From Pseudomonas vanderleydeniana (GTDB lineage: Bacteria; Pseudomonadota; Gammaproteobacteria; Pseudomonadales; Pseudomonadaceae): DNA of 64,000 nucleotides. This document shows, piece by piece, positions 8,758-18,600 of this stretch. The position numbers were made by a program, and so were the translations under genes. Under the pieces are notes generated by a model. That model did not search any database and had not been told where the DNA came from. It was given only the letters and a program-made list of their open reading frames with translations. Each line of letters starts with the position of its first letter. Positions within the stretch are counted from its first letter, which is position 1. The stretch spans positions 372,001-436,000 of the forward strand of contig NZ_CP077093.1 in NCBI RefSeq assembly GCF_014268755.2, given 5' to 3'.

Positions 8758-9061
8758 AGACGATGTTGAAGTAGCCCAGGGCCTGGTCCCGGCCCAGGGC
8801 TGGCTCCCGCGATACGAAAATCCCCTCCAGCAGCCCTATCCCCGGCAGTTCCAGGTTGCACAGGCCATCGACGAAGTCCGTCGGGTGCAGGCTGTGCAAC
8901 TGGACGTTGAACGGTACGCGGCTCATTTCCGGCAACTGCGCTTTCGGGCGCGGTTCTATGGCCTCGATCAGGATCTGCAACTGGCTGCCATCGGGCAGGT
9001 AGAGCGGGCAGGGTTGGTCCAGCAGGGACTGGAAATGTTCGCTTGAAACATGTTGCAGCAT
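8750..9061 (-). CDS. DUF6916-like small protein
   Basis: The protein has 103 residues, no signal peptide and no membrane segment. It reads as a compact beta-rich domain (QPCPLYLPDGSQLQILIEAI, VPFNVQLHSL, YFNIVFN). Similar small proteins (DUF6916) commonly sit beside phage-tail-collar proteins, as here, where it lies downstream of one on the minus strand. A GGAGAG ribosome site lies 5 nt before the ATG. Function is unknown. The family name is given from general resemblance and context only. Confidence 0.6.
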   Translation of the reverse strand: MLQHVSSEHFQSLLDQPCPLYLPDGSQLQILIEAIEPRPKAQLPEMSRVPFNVQLHSLHPTDFVDGLCNLELPGIGLLEGIFVSREPALGRDQALGYFNIVFN

Positions 9062-9084
9062 CGATGCTCTCCGTTGGTGTGAGA

Positions 9085-9100
9085 GGCCGGCCAGCCGGCC
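9085..9100 (-). other. GC-rich hairpin between collar protein and its partner
   Basis: GGCCGG and CCGGCC are separated by a 4-nt loop. There is no T-run, so it is more likely an RNA-stability or attenuation element than a terminator. Confidence 0.35.
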
Positions 9101-9113
9101 CCCACGGGCTCGA

Positions 9114-9704
9114 TCAGTTACGCGAAGGGTACAGCCCTTCCAGGGCGATGCTGAAGTTTACTGCCAGGTATGGGTTGAGCACGCTGACCGGCAGGTTGCT
9201 GCCTGGTGTCACCAGGGTGCCACCGATGGTGCTGCTCACGCCCTGGAGGTTGACAGCGGTCCCCACTTCGGTGGAGTAGATGGCGGCCGAAGTCGGGCCG
9301 CCCGTCGGAGAGGCGCCGAGGAAGGAGTTGGCGGCGGTCGGTGCCGTGGTCACAACCGTGCTCGGTGCGCTTGCCAGCTGGATGCTGGTGTTCACGGTCA
9401 GATTGGCTGTCGAGATCGCTTGCGGCGGCATGTTGCTGCTCAGCAGCGTGACGTTTTCGGTGCCGGCACTCTGGCCGATGACGCGTGGGGACAGGCCTGG
9501 CCCGGTGCCGAAGCCGACCGGCTGTCGGCTCTGCAGGTTGGGCAGGCCGAAGTTGGTGGTGCCGTTGCCGCCATAGTAGGTGCCGATCAGGGCGAACAGC
9601 ACCTGGTTCTGCGCGAGGCTCAGGATTTGACCATTGCAGAGTGCCCAGCCACGGGGGGCATAGTTGAATCCGAACATCTGGATAGTACCGACAAAAACTT
9701 CCAT
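9114..9704 (-). CDS. Phage tail collar domain protein (microcystin-dependent MdpB-like)
   Basis: The protein has 196 residues. The N-terminal 60 residues carry the collar signature (VGTIQMFGFNYAPRGWALCNGQ, then LFALIGTYYGGNGTTNFGLPNLQSR), as in phage short-tail-fibre collars and the bacterial MdpB family. The remaining Ser/Thr/Ala-rich beta part ends with an aliphatic LNPYLAVNFSIALEGLYPSRN, normal for this family. The start at 9704 was chosen because the collar motif begins there and AAGGAAAGGGA precedes it; the frame stays open further upstream without coding character. No other phage genes are nearby. Such stand-alone collar proteins are found in many bacteria with unknown function. It lies inside the giant-protein locus on the opposite strand. 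Confidence 0.88.
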   Translation of the reverse strand: MEVFVGTIQMFGFNYAPRGWALCNGQILSLAQNQVLFALIGTYYGGNGTTNFGLPNLQSRQPVGFGTGPGLSPRVIGQSAGTENVTLLSSNMPPQAISTANLTVNTSIQLASAPSTVVTTAPTAANSFLGASPTGGPTSAAIYSTEVGTAVNLQGVSSTIGGTLVTPGSNLPVSVLNPYLAVNFSIALEGLYPSRN

Positions 9705-9927
9705 GGATCCCTTTCCTTCAGCTGTGTTGAGTGAGGTGCCTCGCCTGGTTTTGCCCAAGTCTGTTGTGCACCGGATGACAGAGTAGCCGTTGTCTTTGAC
9801 ATTCAGGTTTTTTTTGTAGGACAAGAGTCGCGAATGGAACAGCCAGGCAAGTCGAGGTCGTTCTAGCCTACAATTCATCGCGTCATGCCTTCCGTGTGGG
9901 GCAGTAGTTGACTTGTTGAGGGTGGTG

Positions 9928-11517
9928 ATGGGCGTTCTCGGTAGTAGTGAAACGATAAAGCAGCTTTATGATCGGCCTGTCTTACCCCCGCAATCCCTGG
10001 TGCAACTGCTTCGTGAACCCTGGCTGATACCGCTGCTGACCCTGGCCCTGACGTTGCGGCTGTATCAACTGACGGCAGCGGCGATCTGGGGCGACGAAGG
10101 TTCCAGTGTACTGTTGGCGCAGTACCCGCTGACCGAGCTGTGGGTGCACGCTGCCCGCGATGTTCACCCGCCCCTGTACTTCGCCCTGTTGCGCGGTTGG
10201 ATCGGCCTGTTCGGCGACTCGATCCTGTCGATTCGCCTGGCCAGCGCCATACCCGGCGTCGTGGTGGTGTTTCTCGGCATCTGGCTGGCGCACCTGTTGG
10301 CCGCCGGGCGCCGGGTGACGATCCTGGCCGGCCTGTTGCTGGCGCTGTTGCCCACGGCGGTGCGCTACAGCCAGGAAATCCGCATGTATTCGCTGCTGGG
10401 CGTGTGGTTGCTGGGGGCGACCCTGGCCCTGGTCTACTGGGTCCACAATCCGCAACGCAAGCGCTACCTGGTGGGCTATGTGCTGCTGATGGCGGCCGGG
10501 TTCTACACCCATTACTTCACCGCGCTGTGCGTGCTGTCGCACTGGTGCTGGCTGTTGTTGCTGCGCCGCCATCCCGAAATCGGACAGAGACCCATCGCCT
10601 GCCGCGACTGGTGGCTGGCCAACGTCGCAATCGTGGTGCTGTTCCTGCCCTGGTTGCCGGGCCTGGTCGACCTAGTGCTGCACATGGATGACCTCAAGGT
10701 CGGCGGCGATGTCGGTTGGGAGCCGCCGGTGACCTTGCGTTCGTTGCCTTCGATGGTCTGGCAGGTGATGGCCCAGGACGATGGCGAGGGCATGCCGGTG
10801 TGGCTGCTCACCAGCCTGCCGAGCGTCATCGCGCTGGCGATGGTGTTCATCGTCTGGACTGATCGCAGCCGCTTCCATCTGGAAACACTGCTGGTGATCT
10901 ACAGTGCCCTGCCACTGTTGCTGGTGTTCGCCGTGTCGTTCGTCTCACCGGTGTTCATCGAGCGCTACCTGACGGTACCGGCGCTGAGCCTGCCGATCAT
11001 CCTGGCCCTGGCCATCGTCCGCCTGGCGCGATACGGCCGGTTCCTCGCCGGGCTGCTGCTGGCGGCGGTGCTGGCTGCCGAGGGCATGGGGCTGAAGAAC
11101 AACTACACGGTGGATGCCGGTGACCAGTTCAACAACATGGTCGAGTACATGAACCGGCACAGCCAGGCGGGCGACCAGGTGGTGATGGGGGACATGTTCT
11201 GGTATCTGACCTGGGGTTACTACGACCGTAGTGCCATAGTGCCGCGGCTGTATACGCCGCCGACCGACAACGGTATGTCGACCCGGCCCAACAGCTATGG
11301 TTTCGGTACCCTGATCGACGCAAGGGCTGGCGTCTATCTGGATCATCTCGAAGACTTGCCGGCAGGTAATGGGCGGGTTTGGCTGGTGATGAGCCGGGTT
11401 GCACCGGACGAATTCCCCTCGATTCCGACCGGCTGGCGGAAAATCGATCAGGGAGCAGGGGGGGATACCCAGGCGATTTTATATGAGACCTGCCATCCTT
11501 CATGTAGTGGACACTAA
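9928..11517 (+). CDS. GT39-type integral membrane glycosyltransferase
   Basis: The protein has 529 residues and about ten or more transmembrane helices. After the first helix comes an acidic periplasmic loop (IWGDEGSSVLLAQYPL) and then HPPLYFALLRGWIGLFGDS, the pattern of the ArnT/PMT-type (GT39, PF13231) polyprenyl-phosphate-sugar transferases. QEIRMYSLLG also fits. The C-terminal about 150 residues form a soluble periplasmic domain. Such enzymes move a sugar from a lipid-linked donor to a protein, lipid or polysaccharide. ATG 9928 follows GAGGG by 5 nt; GTG and TTG codons lie just upstream. Its position between the secretion genes and the giant protein, whose repeats are very Thr/Ser-rich, makes that protein a candidate acceptor, which is inference. 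Confidence 0.8.
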   Translation: MGVLGSSETIKQLYDRPVLPPQSLVQLLREPWLIPLLTLALTLRLYQLTAAAIWGDEGSSVLLAQYPLTELWVHAARDVHPPLYFALLRGWIGLFGDSILSIRLASAIPGVVVVFLGIWLAHLLAAGRRVTILAGLLLALLPTAVRYSQEIRMYSLLGVWLLGATLALVYWVHNPQRKRYLVGYVLLMAAGFYTHYFTALCVLSHWCWLLLLRRHPEIGQRPIACRDWWLANVAIVVLFLPWLPGLVDLVLHMDDLKVGGDVGWEPPVTLRSLPSMVWQVMAQDDGEGMPVWLLTSLPSVIALAMVFIVWTDRSRFHLETLLVIYSALPLLLVFAVSFVSPVFIERYLTVPALSLPIILALAIVRLARYGRFLAGLLLAAVLAAEGMGLKNNYTVDAGDQFNNMVEYMNRHSQAGDQVVMGDMFWYLTWGYYDRSAIVPRLYTPPTDNGMSTRPNSYGFGTLIDARAGVYLDHLEDLPAGNGRVWLVMSRVAPDEFPSIPTGWRKIDQGAGGDTQAILYETCHPSCSGH

Positions 11518-11572
11518 CCGCTAAGGCCTTGATATAGAGCGATGAGATCGTTCGCAAGGCTTGTTGAAGGTC

Positions 11573-11602
11573 GGAGAAGGCCCGCGTTCACGGGGCTTTT
11601 CC
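11573..11602 (+). terminator. Hairpin after the glycosyltransferase gene
   Basis: GGAGAAGGCCC pairs with GGGGCTTTTCC, with one wobble and a bulge, around an 8-nt loop. The second arm contains TTTT. It lies 55 bp after the glycosyltransferase stop and fits an intrinsic terminator, though the T-run is within the stem. Confidence 0.45.
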
Positions 11603-11695
11603 GGCTTAAAGGCCAGTAATTTGATGTCAAAACACTACTAGTCTGAAACACTTCCTTACGCTACGCTTTGTCCTACAAAAGGACTTACGGCTAGG

Positions 11696-12541
11696 GTGAA
11701 GGGATTGCGCTGTTTCCATTTTATTTCCGGCTTGCCGCGCTCCGGCTCGACCCTGCTGTCCGCCATTCTCCTGCAGAATCCGCGTTTTCATGCCGGTATG
11801 AGCAGCCCGGTCGGCGTGCTGTTCAACGGTGTGCTGGAACAATGCAGCGCCGGCAGCGAATTCGGCTCGGTGATCGACCTCGACACCCGTCGCCGCCTGC
11901 TGCGCGGCTTGTTCGATTCCTACTACGCCGACAAGACCAGCCAGTCGGTCATCTTCGATACCAATCGCCAGTGGTGCGCGCGCCTGCCGGCGCTGATGGA
12001 CCTGTATCCGCGTTCCAAGGTCATCGTCTGCGTGCGCAACGTCGCCTGGGTCATGGACAGCCTGGAGCGGCTGTACCGCGCCAATCCCTTCGAGAACACC
12101 AAGCTGTTCAACGACGATATCGAGCGCAACACGGTCTACAGCCGCTGCGAAACCCTGGCACAGCGCAATCGCCTGGTGGGGTATGCCTGGACCGCGCTCA
12201 AGGAAGCCTATTACGGCGAACACGCCGACTCCCTGTTGCTGATCGACTATGACCTGCTGTCCCAGGCCCCGGAGCGGGTGCTGCGACTGGTCTACGACTT
12301 CATCGGCGAGCCGTGGTTCGAACACGATTTTGACAACCTGGCCTATGACGCGCCGGCCTTCGACCAGGCCCTGGGTGTGGCTGGTCTGCACAAGGTCAAA
12401 CCGAAGGTGGCGCTGGAATCACGGCGCACCATTCTGCCGCCGGATCTGTTCGAAAAATATGCGGAGCTGTCGTTCTGGAATGATGGAACGGCCAGTGCCG
12501 CGAATGTCATTCGCATGAAAGCCAACACCGCGGTCAGTTGA
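11696..12541 (+). CDS. PAPS-dependent sulfotransferase (first copy)
   Basis: The protein has 281 residues. The 5'-phosphosulfate loop GLPRSGSTLLS is at residues 12-22 and a 3'-phosphate-binding strand/helix VIVCVRNVAWVMDSLERLY lies near 110-130; both are diagnostic for sulfotransferases. It has no signal peptide and would be cytoplasmic. It transfers sulfate from PAPS to an unknown acceptor; bacterial relatives include enzymes acting on protein tyrosine or carbohydrate. The GTG at 11696 is the likely start; AAAAGGA lies 12 nt upstream, rather far. The gene immediately precedes the giant protein, and a second sulfotransferase and an APS kinase lie downstream of it, so a protein-sulfation role is plausible. 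Confidence 0.85.
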   Translation: MKGLRCFHFISGLPRSGSTLLSAILLQNPRFHAGMSSPVGVLFNGVLEQCSAGSEFGSVIDLDTRRRLLRGLFDSYYADKTSQSVIFDTNRQWCARLPALMDLYPRSKVIVCVRNVAWVMDSLERLYRANPFENTKLFNDDIERNTVYSRCETLAQRNRLVGYAWTALKEAYYGEHADSLLLIDYDLLSQAPERVLRLVYDFIGEPWFEHDFDNLAYDAPAFDQALGVAGLHKVKPKVALESRRTILPPDLFEKYAELSFWNDGTASAANVIRMKANTAVS

Positions 12542-12553
12542 TCGCGGTTTTTT
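12527..12553 (+). terminator. Intrinsic terminator overlapping the sulfotransferase stop
   Basis: ACCGCG (12527-12532) pairs with CGCGGT (12543-12548), followed by five more T residues. The stop codon is in the loop. It could separate the sulfotransferase transcript from the giant gene or attenuate read-through; no convincing promoter is seen in the 60 bp that follow. Confidence 0.5.
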
Positions 12554-12572
12554 ATCCCAACAGAAAAATTCT

Positions 12573-12592
12573 TTGAGCGCACGAACGCTCAA
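12573..12592 (+). other. Leader hairpin before the giant gene
   Basis: TTGAGCG and CGCTCAA form a perfect 7-bp stem with a 6-nt loop. It ends 4 nt before the AGGTGAAG ribosome site of the giant gene, so it could influence its translation. Confidence 0.35.
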
Positions 12593-12605
12593 GTGCAGGT
12601 GAAGC

Positions 12606-15600
12606 ATGTGGTGGAGCAAACCGAAAGCGCGGGCACAAGGCGTGAGAACCCTGGTTTCACCCATGATCATCCCGCTTGAGCCGCGCATGCTGTTCGACGG
12701 CGCGGTGGCGGCGACCGTGGCCGAGGCCGCGCAACCGACCGACCATGCCACGGCGACCACCGATGCGGCGAAGGCGCCGACCAGCGATCACGCGGCCACC
12801 AGCAGCGATACCCATGCGCAGTCCGATGCCACGCCGGCCGCGACGCCGACGGCGGTGCCCGGCCAGTCGGTGGTGTTCGTCGATTCGCGGGTCAAGGATT
12901 TCGACAGCCTGCTCAAGGGTGTCGCACCGGGTACCCAGGTGGTGGTGCTCGATGCCAGCAAGGACGGTCTGCAGCAGATCGCCGACTACCTGGACACCCA
13001 CCAGGGCGTGAGCACCGTGGAAATCATCGCCCACGGCAACTCCGGCGACCTGTGGCTGGGCAACAGCTACCTGTCGGCCGACAACGTCGCGGCCCGTGCC
13101 GATGTGCTGGCGCGTATCGGCAGCGACATGAACGTCGGCGGCGATATCCTGATCTACGCCTGCAACACCGCTGCGGGCGACAGGGGCCTCAGCTTCGTCG
13201 ACTCCCTGGCGCAGTACACCGGGCGTGATATCGCCGCGTCCACCAACCGTACCGGCCTGGGCGGTGACTGGACCCTGGAAATCGCTACCGGCAGCATCGA
13301 AAGCCGCAACCTGCTTTCGAGCGATTCGATGGCGGCCTACCAGTACGGCCTGGCCACCATCACCGTCACCACCAGCGCCGATACCGGCGCCGGCAGCTTG
13401 CGTCAGGCACTGAACGATGCGGTGGCCGGCGACATCGTCACCTTCAACAGCGGCATGACGGTCAACCTCAACTCGCAACTGATCGTCACCAAGAACCTCA
13501 CGATCGATGGCGACCTGAACAACGACGGGGTCGCCGACGTGACCCTTAGCGGCCAGTACAAGACCCAGGTGATCAGGGTCAATTCCGGCGTCACCGCGAC
13601 GTTCGACGGCCTGATCATCACCAAGGGCCTGGCGGCCGGGCAGGGCGCCAATGCCGGAGCTGATGCCACCTCGGCCATGGGCGGCGGCATCGTCAACGCC
13701 GGTAACCTGACCCTGAACAACGTTACGGTTACTTCCAACGCCGCTTCGGGCGGTGGCGGCGGCGGTGGTGTCACCGGTGGCTCCGTTGGCGGAGGTGGCG
13801 GCGGCGGCGGTGCCCTGGGTGGGCAGGTCGGTGGCCGCGGTGGTAATGCCGGCAGTGGCACGGGGACCTATGCCGGTACCGCTGGCAGTGCGAACACCGG
13901 TGGTAATGGCGGGGGTTACAACACGGTTGTCATGGGCGGCCGGGGCGGCAGCAGCACGGGAGGCTCGGGTGGTTCGGGCGCCTTCGGCTACAGCAATGGC
14001 GGTGCGGGTGGCACGGCGAACAACGGCACCATTTCCATTGGTGGCGGTGGCGGCGGCTCCGGTTGGGACAGCGTCGGCCGTGTCGGTGCTTCGGCCAGTG
14101 GCGGCATTTATAACGCCAGCACAGGTACCCTGACTATCGTCGGGACCTCGGTCATCTCCAACAACATCGCCGCGGGTGGCGGTGGTGGTGGCGGTGGCGG
14201 CGACAGTTCCTCCGGTGGTTCCGCCGACGCGGGTGGCGCAGCCGGCAGGGGTGTCGGTGCCATCTGGAACAAGGGGACACTGCTGGTCACGGCCGCCAAC
14301 TTCTCGGCCATGAGCGGCAACGTCGGTGCCAGTGGTGCTGGCGGTACGACCAAAGGCGGTGGTGCCACGGGTGCTGTTCCAACGGCCGTGAACAATATAT
14401 TCAACGATGGCGGCACCATCAATACCAACTACAACCCGGCGCCAACCGCGACCATCGTGGTCAGCAACACCGCCCAGCACATTGGCACCACCTCGCTGGT
14501 GACCATCACCTTCAGCCAGGCGGTGACCGGCTTCACCAACGCGGACCTGACCGTGTCCAACGGCACCCTGAGCGCGGTGAGTTCCAGCGATGGCGGTATC
14601 ACCTGGACCGCCACCTTCACGCCGAACGCCAGTGTCAGCAGCGCCACCAACCAGATCGTCCTGGACAATACCGGCGTGACGGGGGTCTCGAACGGCCTGG
14701 CGGGCACCGGGACCACCTCGTCCAACAACTATACGGTCGACACCGTACGGCCGACCGCAACCGTGGTGGTCAGCAACGGCACGCTGAACATCGGCGGCAC
14801 CTCGCAGGTGACCATCACCTTCAGCGAGGCGGTCACCGGCTTCAGCCTGGCGGACCTGACGTCATCCAACGGCACCCTGAGCAACCTGACCACCAGTGAC
14901 AACATCACCTTTACCGCCACGCTGACGCCGATCAACGGCAACACCAGCGCCGGCAACGTCATCACCCTGGACAATACCGGCTACACCGATACCGCGAGCA
15001 ACACCGGCAGCGGCGTGACCCTGTCCAATAGCTATGCCGTGGACACCCAGCGCCCCACCGCGACGATCGTGGTCAGCAACAACTCGCTGAACATCGGCGG
15101 CACCTCGCTGGTGACCATCACCTTCAGCGAGGCGGTGAGCGGCTTCACCCTGGCCGACCTGACCGTGGCCGACGGTACCCTGAGCAACCTGACCACCAGT
15201 GACAACATCACCTTTACCGCGACCCTGACGCCGACGGCCGGGGTGAGCCACACCGGTGACGTCATCACCCTGGCCAACAGCGGCGTCAGCGACCAGGCGG
15301 GCAACGCCGGTAGCGGCACCACCACCTCCAATACCTACTCGGTGGATACCCAGCGGCCGACGGCGAGCATCGTGTTCGCCAACCCCAACCTGGGCATTGG
15401 CCAGACCTCGCTGGTGACCATCACCTTCAGCGAGGCGGTGACCGGCTTCAGCAACGCCGACCTGACCGTGGAAAACGGTACCCTGAGCGCGGTGAGCTCC
15501 AGCGACGGCGGCGTCACCTGGACTGCTACCTTCACCCCGACGGCCAGCCTCGTCAGCCCGAGCAACCACATCACCCTGGATAACACCGGGGTGCAGGACG

Positions 15601-18600
15601 CCGTGGGTAACGCCGGCAGCGGTACCACCACGTCCAACAACGTCGCCATCGATGGCGTGCGGCCGACCGCCACCATCGTGGTCGCCATCCCGAGCCTGGC
15701 CATCGGCCAGACCTCGCTGGTGACCATCACCTTCAGCGAACCGGTGACCGGTTTCAGCAACGCCGACCTGACGGTGGCCAACGGCAACCTGAGCGCGGTG
15801 AGTTCCAGCGATGGCGGTATCACCTGGACCGCCACCCTCACCCCGACCTCGAACATCACCGACACCAGCAACGTCATCACCCTGGACAACACCGGTTATA
15901 CCGACGGCGCCGGTAACGCCGGGACCGGGACCACCACGTCGAACAACTACACGATCGACACCCAGCGGCCAACCGCGACCATCGTTGTCGCCGACCCGGT
16001 ACTGACCCTCGGCGAGACCTCGCAGGTGACTATCACCTTCAGTGAAGCGGTGACCGGTTTCACCCTGGCCGACCTGAACGCCAGCCATGGCAGCCTGAGC
16101 AACCTGAGCAGCAGCGATGGTGGTATCACCTGGACCGCGACCTTCACCCCGGACGCGAACACCAACAGTTCGACCAACGTCATCACCCTGGCCAATACCG
16201 GCATCGCCGACCTTGCTGGCAACAGTGGGGCGGGCACCACCAATTCGGCGAACTTCAGCATCGACACCAGCCGGCCGACCGCCAGTATCGTGGTTGCCAA
16301 TCCCAACCTGGGGATTGGCCAGAGCTCGTTGGTGACCATCACCTTCAGCCAGGCGGTGACCGGCTTCACCAATGCCGACCTGACGGTGGAAAACGGTACC
16401 CTGAGCGCGGTGAGTTCCAGCGATGGTGGTATCACCTGGACCGCCACCTTCACCCCGACCAGCAGCCTCAACGATGCCACCAACCACATCACCCTGGACA
16501 ACAGTGGTGTCCAGGCGGCCAGTTCGGGCAACGCCGGCAGCGGCACCACCGCTTCCAACAATTACGTGATCGATACCCAGCGGCCGACCGCCACTATCGT
16601 GGTGGCCAACGACCACCTGGGCATCGGCGGCACGTCGCAGGTGACCATCACCTTCAGCGAAGCGGTGACCGGCTTCAGCAATGCCGACCTGACGACCGAG
16701 AACGGTACCCTGAGCGCGGTCAGCAGCAGCGATGGCGGCATTACCTGGACCGCCACGCTGACGCCGACCGCCGGCATCACCCAGAACAACAACCACATCA
16801 CCCTGGACAACACCGGCGTGGCCGACATGGCCGGCAACGCCGGCAGCGGCACCACCAGTTCGAATGCCTACGCTGTCGACAGCGTACGGCCGACCGCGAC
16901 TATCGTGATCGCCGATCCGGTCCTGAGCGCAGGCGAGACCACCACCGTTACCATTACCTTCAGCGAGGCCGTCACCGGCTTCGACAACAGTGACTTGAGT
17001 GTTGCCAACGGTACCCTGAGCACACTGACCAGCACCGACGGCGGCATCACCTGGACCGGCACCTTTACCCCGAATACCAACGTCCGTGATACCACCAACG
17101 TCATCGCCCTGAACAACACCGGCTACACCGACCTGGCGGGCAACAGCGGTGTCGGCGTGACCAACTCGGGCAACTACAGCATCGACACCGTGCGGCCGAC
17201 CGCGACCGTCGTCGTGGCGAATCCGGCCCTGAACGCTGGCGCGACGTCGTTGGTGACCATCACCTTCAGCGAAGCGGTGACCGGGTTCACCAACGCCGAC
17301 CTGACGGTCGAGAACGGTACTCTGAGTGCCGTCAGCAGCAGTGATGGTGGCGTCACCTGGACCGCGACCTTCACTCCGACCACGAACGTCAGCGATACCA
17401 GCAACCTCATCACCCTGGACAACAGTGGTGTGCAGAACGCCTCGGGCAATGCCGGCAGCGGTACCACCAGCTCCAACAACTACAGTATCGACACCCAGCG
17501 CCCGAACGCGACCATCGTCGTGGCCAACCCCAACCTGGGCATCGGCCAGACCACTACTGTCACCATCACCTTCAACGAGGCGGTGAGCGGTTTCGACCTG
17601 ACGGACCTCAGCGTCGCCAATGCCACGCTGTCCAACCTGACCAGCAGCGACGGTGGCAAGACCTGGACCGCGACCCTGACGCCGACGGCAGGGCTCACCG
17701 ACCCGACCAACCTGATCGTGCTCGACACGGCGCTGGTCTCTGATGCCGCGGGCAACACCGGTTCGGGTATCGCGATCTCCAACAACTACGGGATCGACAA
17801 CGACCGGCCGACCGCGACCATCGTGGTCGCCAACCCGAACCTGACTGCGGGCCAGACCACGACCGTGACCTTCACCTTCAGCGAGAAGGTCACCGGGTTC
17901 GATCTGTCTGACCTCAGCGTGGCGGGTGGCACGTTGTCCAACCTGGTCACCAGCGATGGCGGCAAGACTTGGACCGCAACCTTGACGCCGACGGCGAACA
18001 CCACCGACCCGAGCAACTTCATCACGCTCGACACCAGCCTGGTCACTGACCTGGCCGGTAACGCCGGGGTCGGTTTCGCCAACTCCAACAACTTCGCGGT
18101 GAATACCGTGGCCCAGGGCGGCGATCCGCAGTTCCGCGTCAGCGGCCCGACCGGACCGGTCCTGACCACGCCGAACCAGCCACTGCAACCGACCATCTTC
18201 GGGCCGCCGACCGGCAACCTCGGTTCGCCGCTGGGCTTCCCGCCGCTGTTCGAGCAGCGTGACATGGGCGCGGGGCTGCCGCCGACCGGCAGCATCTTCA
18301 TCAACAACGGTGCGTTGGCGCCGAGCTTCATTGCCCAGGTGTTCAGCTCCAGCGACAGCGGTGGCAACGGCAATGGCAGCGGCTTCCTCGGCTTTGGTGG
18401 CGGCGATGGCGGTGTGTTCGGCAGCAGCACCGTGGCGGGCCTGTTCAACCGTGAGTCGTCGGGCAGCGACAACGGTGGCGCCAAGGCTTTCGAGAGCAAG
18501 GGCAGCAAGAGCCTGGGTGATCCGGCCAAGGGCCTGCGCGGCATTTTCGGCGCGCCGACCCTCGGGCAGCAGTTGCAGCAACTCAAGGACAGCGAGCAGA

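Noticed and set aside
9114..9704. Prophage remnant
   Set aside because: Only a collar domain is found; no tail, capsid, lysis or integrase gene is near, and stand-alone collar proteins are common in bacteria.
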